From NCBI GenBank assembly GCA_023386515.1, contig JAEWJQ010000391.1, forward strand, positions 1 to 12,108: a stretch of DNA of 12,108 bases, read 5' to 3'. A program made the translations under genes and the position numbers. Numbering within the stretch: position 1 is the stretch's first letter; the number at the start of each line of letters is the position of its first letter. The notes below the pieces were generated by a model that saw only the letters and a program-made list of their open reading frames with translations, was not told the origin of the DNA and made no database searches. The stretch is from Pseudomonadota bacterium (GTDB lineage: Bacteria > Pseudomonadota > Alphaproteobacteria > Sphingomonadales > Sphingomonadaceae). This document shows positions 6,705 to 12,108 of the stretch, piece after piece.

Positions 6705-7076
6705 ATGACGAAGCGGCTTCTACTCCTCATCATCCCCGCACTGGCGCTCACCGCGGCAAAGGACGATCCGCTCGCGGGTCGCGCGGCGGGCAAGCCGGTG
6801 CAGTGTATCAGCGACCTCGACGCCCGGTCGCAGGTGCGCATCGTCGACGACAAGACCATCGCCTATTCGCGCACCGCCAACCGCATCTGGATCACGCATC
6901 CGCAGGGCGCCTGCCCCGGCCTGCATCCGATGCGCAGCCTGGTGGTCGAACGGCGTGGCGCGCAATTGTGCAGCGGCGATCGTTTCCGCACCGTCCAGGC
7001 GACGTCGTCGGTGCCGTCGGGCGTGTGCCAGTTCGGCGCCTTCACACCCTATGACAAGGTCGCGGCGGCGCGCTGA
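6705..7076 (+). CDS. Small exported four-cysteine protein, DUF6491-like
   Basis: 123 residues. A signal peptide of about 18 residues (MTKRLLLLIIPALALTAA) leads to a periplasmic or secreted domain of about 105 residues. The motif pattern is DPLAGRAAGKPVQCI, then VDDKTIAY, ACPGL, LVVERRGAQLCSGD and VCQFGAFTPYDK. Cysteines at 34, 70, 89 and 108 could form two disulfides. This pattern matches sphingomonad proteins that I recall as DUF6491, with no known function; the family number is from memory. GGGAG at 6692-6696 is a good ribosome binding site for the ATG at 6705. TACAAT (6685-6690) looks like a -10, but it would start the transcript after that site, so the real promoter is probably elsewhere. 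The stop is only 4 nt before the start of the protease gene, which implies co-transcription and probably translational coupling. Confidence 0.8.
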   Translation: MTKRLLLLIIPALALTAAKDDPLAGRAAGKPVQCISDLDARSQVRIVDDKTIAYSRTANRIWITHPQGACPGLHPMRSLVVERRGAQLCSGDRFRTVQATSSVPSGVCQFGAFTPYDKVAAAR

Positions 7077-7080
7077 TCCG

Positions 7081-7971
7081 GTGCGGGCGATCACGCGGCG
7101 GTTCGCGGCCATCGCCGCCCTGGCGATGGCCGCCGCATCGCCGCCCGGCCCCGCCCCCGCCGCTGCCTTTAATGTGTTTTCGGGCGACGGCACGGACCCG
7201 CGCCGCTATCTCGAACCGCGCGATCCTTTGTGGCGCAGGCTGCTGCCCGTCGGCCAGCTGACCTCCGAATTCGCCATGCAGAACAAGCAGGGTCAGGACG
7301 GCTTCGGCAGCATCATGCCGGGCATGGGCACCGCCTTTCTGGTGTCGCCCTGCTATGCGATGACCAGCTACCACGTGCTGTTCGGCACCGCCCTCGTCTC
7401 CTACGACCCGATGGAACGTTATGCCGTCCGCATCCGCTTCGGCATCGATGCCAAGGGCGGCGCCGCGGTGATGGCGCGCGGGCAGGTGCGTGTCTGGGAC
7501 TTGGCGGGTCCGGCGACACCCGATGTCGCGCTGATCCGCCTCGACCATTGCTACGGCCGGGACATCGGCTGGCTCGACCTGCCGCTCGGTCCGCCCCCTG
7601 CCGGCTCAGACGCCGGCGTTCCGCTGGTCATGGCGAGCATCTCGCGCGACCGCAGCATGCGGCGGCTGAGTGTCCAGCAGGGTTGCGCGATCCGGGCGAT
7701 CGACCGGCGTCGCGGCTGGCTGTTCCACGATTGCGCCACCCGCGAGGGCGCGTCGGGCGCGCCGCTGCTGGCCGGAACCACCGTCGTTGGCATGAATGCG
7801 GGCGAGTTCGGCGCGATGCGCCGGCCGCTGACGCGCTTCGAGCCGGCCCATGCCAATTGGGCGATCGCGGCCGACTGGCTGACCCGGTCGCCGACGCTGC
7901 GCAACCTGATCGCCGAGGATCGCGCGCGCATCGCCAATCCGCTCGCCGGCTCCGCGCCGCCGGCATCCTGA
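7081..7971 (+). CDS. Exported trypsin-like serine protease (S1 family)
   Basis: 296 residues from GTG at 7081. A signal peptide of about 29 residues ends in PAPAAA-FN, so the enzyme is periplasmic or secreted. The catalytic triad is intact: H98 in TSYHVLFG, D148 in TPDVALIRLD, and S225 in GASGAPLL (the GxSGxP form common in bacterial S1 and HtrA proteases). GMGTAFLVSP ahead of the His is the usual strand leading to the active site. C202 and C218 lie where the loop before the serine is often bridged. There is no PDZ domain, so it is not a DegP/DegQ, and no long propeptide is obvious. Starts further upstream in this frame would overlap the preceding gene and give an Arg-rich, non-signal N-terminus; GTG 7081 gives a proper signal peptide and a 4-nt gap to the upstream stop. 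The ribosome binding site is weak, in line with coupling. Its substrate is unknown. Confidence 0.85.
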   Translation: MRAITRRFAAIAALAMAAASPPGPAPAAAFNVFSGDGTDPRRYLEPRDPLWRRLLPVGQLTSEFAMQNKQGQDGFGSIMPGMGTAFLVSPCYAMTSYHVLFGTALVSYDPMERYAVRIRFGIDAKGGAAVMARGQVRVWDLAGPATPDVALIRLDHCYGRDIGWLDLPLGPPPAGSDAGVPLVMASISRDRSMRRLSVQQGCAIRAIDRRRGWLFHDCATREGASGAPLLAGTTVVGMNAGEFGAMRRPLTRFEPAHANWAIAADWLTRSPTLRNLIAEDRARIANPLAGSAPPAS

Positions 7972-7987
7972 CCCGGGTCCGCTGTCG

Positions 7988-8860
7988 CTACGCCGCCCGT
8001 GCGACCATGTCGGCGTGGGGCAATCGGTCGAGGGCGAAACGCCGCCAAAGGGGCTGGCCGACCATGGCGCGGCAGATCGCGCGCCAGAATGAATCCTCGC
8101 CGCCCAAGGCGATCGTGCTGCCGGGTCGACGGGGCCATGCACGGTGCAGCATCGCCCGCGCGACATCGGCGCGGCCGGACAGGATCAGCGTGGCCATGGC
8201 TTGCAGCGTCGTATCCGTGCCGGAGCGCGCCTCTGGCGGGTAGAGGTGCAGCGTCGCCCCGACATCTGTCGCCCACGCCGCCAGTTCGCGCCGCACGCCG
8301 ATTTCGCGGGCGAGAAGGTCGGATGCGGAGGTGGGCGCGCGGGTCATCGCCGCGACATCCGCCACCGGCCGCCCCGCCCGCCACCGCACGGGCAGCGGCA
8401 CGATCACCGCCCCCGCATGGGCCGCGCCGTTGAAATATTCGATGTCGAAGGGCAGCATCACGCGCAGGCCGTCATGCGCATGAGTGACGCGGATCGCGGT
8501 AAACCGCTCGCCTCGCAACGTGTCGATCCTCAACATCGCGCCGAAGCGGATCGCGAACAGATCGCCGTCGCCGCCCGACCCCCCGTCGTTGCCGACGATG
8601 ACGAGGTCGGGATCGCCCGGCACATCGCCATGGTCGGCTAATATCGCGACCGACATATAGCCCGCGCCGAGCGGGCGGATCATGCCGGCCGACCGCAGCC
8701 ACAAGGACCGGCAGCTTTCGTCATGATCACCGCCCGGCAGGCAGGGCCGCGTCTCGATCGCCGCGCCCTTCCCCTGCCAGATCACGCCCGGCGGCGGCAG
8801 GCGACTATCCGGCGCCGCCATCCCCAAGGTCAGCAACACCAGCGGCAGCACGAAGCGCAC
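7988..8860 (-). CDS. Exported protein of unknown family
   Basis: 290 residues. The start is GTG at 8860, where AAAGGAGGA (8866-8874) provides a near-perfect Shine-Dalgarno sequence 5 nt upstream and the protein begins directly with a signal peptide (MRFVLPLVLLTLGMAA). The frame is open to an ATG at 8920, but that would bury the signal peptide behind 20 polar residues. I do not recognise the family. C40 and C50 flank a short acidic loop and could form a disulfide. Residues 85-101 are Asp/Gly-rich (PDLVIVGNDGGSGGDGD) and might bind a divalent cation. The first ~180 residues look beta-rich; the last ~100 look helical with many Arg and Ala (DLLAREIGVRREL; TLILSGRADVARAML). It is convergent with the protease gene, 16 bp apart, and lies downstream of the large receptor with a 138-bp gap. 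Confidence 0.72.
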   Translation of the reverse strand: MRFVLPLVLLTLGMAAPDSRLPPPGVIWQGKGAAIETRPCLPGGDHDESCRSLWLRSAGMIRPLGAGYMSVAILADHGDVPGDPDLVIVGNDGGSGGDGDLFAIRFGAMLRIDTLRGERFTAIRVTHAHDGLRVMLPFDIEYFNGAAHAGAVIVPLPVRWRAGRPVADVAAMTRAPTSASDLLAREIGVRRELAAWATDVGATLHLYPPEARSGTDTTLQAMATLILSGRADVARAMLHRAWPRRPGSTIALGGEDSFWRAICRAMVGQPLWRRFALDRLPHADMVARAA

Positions 8861-8865
8861 GACGA

Positions 8866-8874
8866 TCCTCCTTT
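8866..8874 (-). promoter_or_regulatory. Strong Shine-Dalgarno site fixing a GTG start
   Basis: The minus strand reads AAAGGAGGA, 5 nt before the GTG at 8860. It is the best ribosome binding site in the window and decides the start of the 290-residue exported protein. Confidence 0.8.
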
Positions 8875-8964
8875 CGGCAAGACCGTCATCCTGCCCAACG
8901 GCAAACGGCGGGACAAGCATCCGCCCGCCCGCCGTCCGCCATTTTGTACATGCCAGATGACCCC

Positions 8965-8984
8965 GGCCGCGGCCTACCGCGGTC
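8965..8984 (-). terminator. GC-rich hairpin just after the large receptor gene
   Basis: On the minus strand, CCGCGG (8982-8977) pairs with CCGCGG (8972-8967) around the loop TAGG, 16 nt after the receptor stop. The stem is only 6 bp before an A-C mismatch and there is no U-tract, so this is a weak terminator candidate. Confidence 0.3.
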
Positions 8985-8998
8985 GGAGCCAGGCCGGA

Positions 8999-11900
8999 TC
9001 AGAAGGTCAGCTGCACACCAGCGGTGAAGCGCCGACCCAACAGGTCGCCATAGCTCGCCGGGATGATGTAATCGCCGAACTTCTGGCCGCGACGGTTGAG
9101 CAAATTGGTCACCGCGAAGTTGAAGCGGAACTGCTTCGCCACGTCGATGTAGATGGACGGATTGATCGTCCAGAACTCCTTCAGCTTGTCGAACTCGCGG
9201 ATGTCAGCGCCGCGCGTGGCGCGCGAGAACAGCTGCTGCCCGGTGTAGTTGAAGGACGACACCAGACCATAGCCATCGCCGATATAGGCAACGTTCATCT
9301 GACCAGCGAAGGTCGGATCGCCGATCGTGCCGTCGATCCGCTGCGGCGCGACACCGGTGATGTCGTTGACCCGCTTGCCGGTGTAGAGCAGGTTGCCATC
9401 GAACACGAGCGTACCGGGCAGGTTCAGCCCTTGCAGCGAAGTCCGATAGTCGAGTTTTGCCTGGATGCCCTCGTACAGATAGTTCTTGCCGTTGATGAAG
9501 CCGCTGACCACACCTGGGTTGAGTGGGTCGACGACCACCTGACCGCCGCGATCACCACCATTGGCAGCCGCTCCGCCCTGGCCGGCAGCATAGCGCTTGA
9601 TCTGCGAGCAGAAGGCGTTGCCGTTGGCCGGATCAGCGGTGTTGAAGTTCGGATTGTCGAAACAGGCGGAATCGATGTCGGCCACGGACAGGTTGGAGAT
9701 CGGATCGTCGATGCTGATGTGCAAATAGTCGACGGACAGCGACAAGCCGCGAATCCAGCGCGGCTGAATGATCGCGCCGAACGAATAGCTGTTCGCCACC
9801 TCATTCTTCAGCGTCGGATTGCCGCCAGACTGCGATGGCACGGTCGCCGCAGCCGCGTCGAGCGGCGTCGCATTGGGGTATTTGGCCAGGAACGCGGCGC
9901 AATTACGCTGACGATTTGCCGGAGCCGGACCACCGTTGATCGCGCCGGGTGCGCACAGGTCGTCGACCGTGTCGAACGCGTTCGCAGTCGGCAGGAACAA
10001 CTCCGTGATTGCCGGTGCGCGGAACGAGCGCGTGAAGTTGCCGCGGAACAGGATGTCGCGGACGGGCGCAATCTCCACACCCGCCGACCAAGAGAAGAAG
10101 CCGCCGTTAACGGTGTTGTCGACGTAGCGACCACGGCCAATAACGGTGAACTGATTGAGGAAACTCAGACCGTTATCGGCGGTGACCAGCGGCACGCGAA
10201 CTTCGCCGAACACCTCATCGGTGTTGTACTCGCCGGACAGCGGGCTGATCGGCACCGAACGGCCCAGACCCTGCTGCTCGAACTGGCTGGGCGTGAACGA
10301 GCCCTTCTCGTTGCGATGCTCGTAGCCGACGTTGAAGCCGACTTGGTTGCCGAACAGCTTGAACAGCTCGCCGCCGACGTTGGCGTTGATGACATACTGC
10401 TCGAGCACGCTGCGCGTCGTGTGCTGGTTTACGACGTAATTGCGCGCGGCGGCGCTCGCCACGCCCTCACCGAAGATGTTGAGCGGCACGCAGGCGCTGT
10501 CGGCGATCGGCGTTCCTTCCGGCGCGGCGAAGCCGTTCTCCGACCCTGCCGTGGTCGGAGCCGTGGTGCAGACGATCTGGCCGGCCGCATTGCGCGTCAC
10601 GTTCACCGCATTGATGAAGTTCTGCGCATTGAGGTCCTGGTTGGTGTCGCGGATCAGCGTGCGGCCGTAGGTGCCGCTGACCTCGTAGTTCAGCGCATGG
10701 CCGCCGAGCGTGAAGTCGCCGCGCATACCCGCGACGCCGCGCAGGATGTCGGTCTGCGAGAAGCCCGACGTATCGGCCAGATCGATCGACGCCCGCGAGA
10801 CGTCGAACGAGCTGACGCCCAGCGCCTGGAACTGCTGGCGCGCCTGATCGGTCAGGAACGGGTTGGTGATATCGAAGGACAGCGGCCCGCTGGTCCCGCC
10901 GAACAGGTTGCTGTTGAACGTCGGCTGCGTGACCAGCTGATCGGCGCGCGAATGATACCATTCGCCCGACGCGAAGAAGCGGGCGGCGTCGGAGAAATCG
11001 TAGCTGACGAAGCCGTTAACGGTGTCGCGCTTCAGATCGCTGGTGATCTGCGAGAAATCGTTGAAGCGGAAGCCGTCGCCGCCGCTCGCATAAATGCCTG
11101 GGAAGATGATGCCGCGGTTGAAGGGCACCAGATTGCCGCTGCGGTCGAACTGATAGCGCTGGTTGACCCCGGCGACGCCGTCGCCGGCCGCATTTTGATT
11201 GTAGGTGATCAGGCCGCCACGGGTCAGATAATAGATGCTGATGTCGCGGGCGACGATCGTGCCCGGAAAACCGTCGGTGCTGCTGTTGTTGTAGCCGATG
11301 TTCGGATCGATACGCCCATCGTTGGCCGGCGTGATCGTCGTGCCGCGGCCCAACCCGGCCGCCTGTGTCGAGGACGGATTGGTGACGTTTCCAAGGTTCT
11401 GGCGCAAGAAGTCGCGCCCGTTATACAGCACGCCGTCCACGCTGTCGCGCGAGTAGGACAAGGTGACGTTGCCCTTGCCGCCGGCGAAATCATGGCCGGC
11501 GAGGATCGAGGCGTTGTAGCGGAAATTGTCGCCTTCTTCCGTGACGCCGCTGGTGAAGGACGTGGTGACGCCCTTGTAGCGGGTCTTCAGGATGACGTTG
11601 ACGACACCGGCGATGGCGTCCGAGCCGTAGACCGGCGCGCCGCCGATCGAAATGTCCTCGATCCGGTCGACCAGGATCGAGGGGATGACGTTCAGGTCGA
11701 CCTGCGACCCGTAGCTGCTGCTGTTGAACAGCGACGTCACGTTCGAGGTGACGAAGCGCTTGCCGTCGACCAGCACCAGCGTCCGGTTCGAGCCGAGGCC
11801 GAACTGGTTGACGAAGTTGACGCCCTGGCCATAGCTGCCCTGCGCGCCGTCCGGCGTCGTGCTGCCGCGGAACTGCGGCAGTTCGTTCAGCGCATTGGCG

Positions 11901-12108
11901 ACGTTGGTGATGCCGCGGTTCTCGAGATAGGCGTCGCCAACCGTGACGGTCGGCTCGAGCGAGGTCAGGTTGCGCACCTTGATGCGCGAACCGGTGACGA
12001 CGATGTCGTTGCGACCGGCCGGACCGGCGCGCTCGCTCTGGTCGCCCGCGGCGTCGGGCCGCGTGTCGGGCGTCGCCACTTCGGTGCCGACCGGGCACGG
12101 GGTGTTGG
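8999..12108 (-). CDS. Large TonB-dependent receptor, N-terminus cut by window edge
   Basis: At least 1035 residues are visible and the frame is still open at the right edge, with no stop and no signal peptide in view. The GTG at 12079 is not the true start: upstream codons continue as NTPCPVGTE, the usual low-complexity linker after the signal peptide of sphingomonad receptors. The plug follows: DIVVTGSRI (11981-12007), DAYLENRGITNVANALNELP, LVLVDGKRFV, IPSILVDRIEDISIGGAPVYGSDAIAGVVNVIL. The barrel contains long extracellular loops with paired cysteines (for example VCTTAP...DSACVPLNIFG and DDLCAPGAI...NCAAFLAKYP). It ends in TNLLNRRGQKFGDY and a terminal Phe (GVQLTF). The size, around 1000 residues, and the loops match the receptor class that imports oligosaccharides, peptides or other large ligands more than classical siderophore receptors (family knowledge, not proof). 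No CAZyme, peptidase of a utilisation locus or inner-membrane transporter is visible next to it, so the substrate is unknown. Confidence 0.93.
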   Translation of the reverse strand, partial: NTPCPVGTEVATPDTRPDAAGDQSERAGPAGRNDIVVTGSRIKVRNLTSLEPTVTVGDAYLENRGITNVANALNELPQFRGSTTPDGAQGSYGQGVNFVNQFGLGSNRTLVLVDGKRFVTSNVTSLFNSSSYGSQVDLNVIPSILVDRIEDISIGGAPVYGSDAIAGVVNVILKTRYKGVTTSFTSGVTEEGDNFRYNASILAGHDFAGGKGNVTLSYSRDSVDGVLYNGRDFLRQNLGNVTNPSSTQAAGLGRGTTITPANDGRIDPNIGYNNSSTDGFPGTIVARDISIYYLTRGGLITYNQNAAGDGVAGVNQRYQFDRSGNLVPFNRGIIFPGIYASGGDGFRFNDFSQITSDLKRDTVNGFVSYDFSDAARFFASGEWYHSRADQLVTQPTFNSNLFGGTSGPLSFDITNPFLTDQARQQFQALGVSSFDVSRASIDLADTSGFSQTDILRGVAGMRGDFTLGGHALNYEVSGTYGRTLIRDTNQDLNAQNFINAVNVTRNAAGQIVCTTAPTTAGSENGFAAPEGTPIADSACVPLNIFGEGVASAAARNYVVNQHTTRSVLEQYVINANVGGELFKLFGNQVGFNVGYEHRNEKGSFTPSQFEQQGLGRSVPISPLSGEYNTDEVFGEVRVPLVTADNGLSFLNQFTVIGRGRYVDNTVNGGFFSWSAGVEIAPVRDILFRGNFTRSFRAPAITELFLPTANAFDTVDDLCAPGAINGGPAPANRQRNCAAFLAKYPNATPLDAAAATVPSQSGGNPTLKNEVANSYSFGAIIQPRWIRGLSLSVDYLHISIDDPISNLSVADIDSACFDNPNFNTADPANGNAFCSQIKRYAAGQGGAAANGGDRGGQVVVDPLNPGVVSGFINGKNYLYEGIQAKLDYRTSLQGLNLPGTLVFDGNLLYTGKRVNDITGVAPQRIDGTIGDPTFAGQMNVAYIGDGYGLVSSFNYTGQQLFSRATRGADIREFDKLKEFWTINPSIYIDVAKQFRFNFAVTNLLNRRGQKFGDYIIPASYGDLLGRRFTAGVQLTF

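Noticed and set aside
7970..7979. Palindrome GACCCGGGTC between the convergent genes
   Set aside because: It is a 10-bp perfect palindrome without a loop or T-run, which is expected by chance at this GC content, so it is not called a terminator or operator.

Overview
The window is high-GC DNA with the look of a sphingomonad alphaproteobacterium (Sphingomonas or a close relative). The reasons are the sequence style of MraZ and RsmH, two large TonB-dependent receptors carrying the 'IVVTG(K/S)R' N-terminal motif, and several small exported proteins of a sphingomonad type. This placement rests on recalled family resemblance, not on a search.

Left part, all on the minus strand (1-2617). Reading leftward there is a PLP-dependent cysteine synthase (cysK-like), a 91-residue single-pass membrane protein with its own good promoter, a roughly 300-base intergenic region, and then the start of the division and cell wall cluster: mraZ followed by rsmH (mraW), which runs off the window. 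The intergenic region holds what looks like a MraZ operator: four GGGA units spaced exactly 10 bp, with a fifth GGG in phase, overlapping a TAAAAT -10 candidate.

Middle part, all on the plus strand (2775-7971). In order: a small lipoprotein resembling the lysozyme inhibitor MliC, closed by a textbook intrinsic terminator; an orphan ParA/MinD-type ATPase with no ParB; a 794-residue TonB-dependent receptor; and a tight two-gene unit made of a 123-residue four-cysteine exported protein (DUF6491-like) and an exported trypsin-like serine protease with an intact His/Asp/Ser triad.

Right part, minus strand (7988-12108). A 290-residue exported protein of unknown family converges on the protease. Upstream of it lies a second, very large TonB-dependent receptor whose N-terminus is cut by the window edge.

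Most genes downstream of the dcw start concern the cell envelope: outer-membrane import, periplasmic proteolysis and lipoprotein functions. I see no mobile element, CRISPR array, rRNA, tRNA or clear defence system. The nearest to something undescribed are the phased MraZ-box array, the orphan ParA, and the secreted protease with its small cysteine-rich partner.
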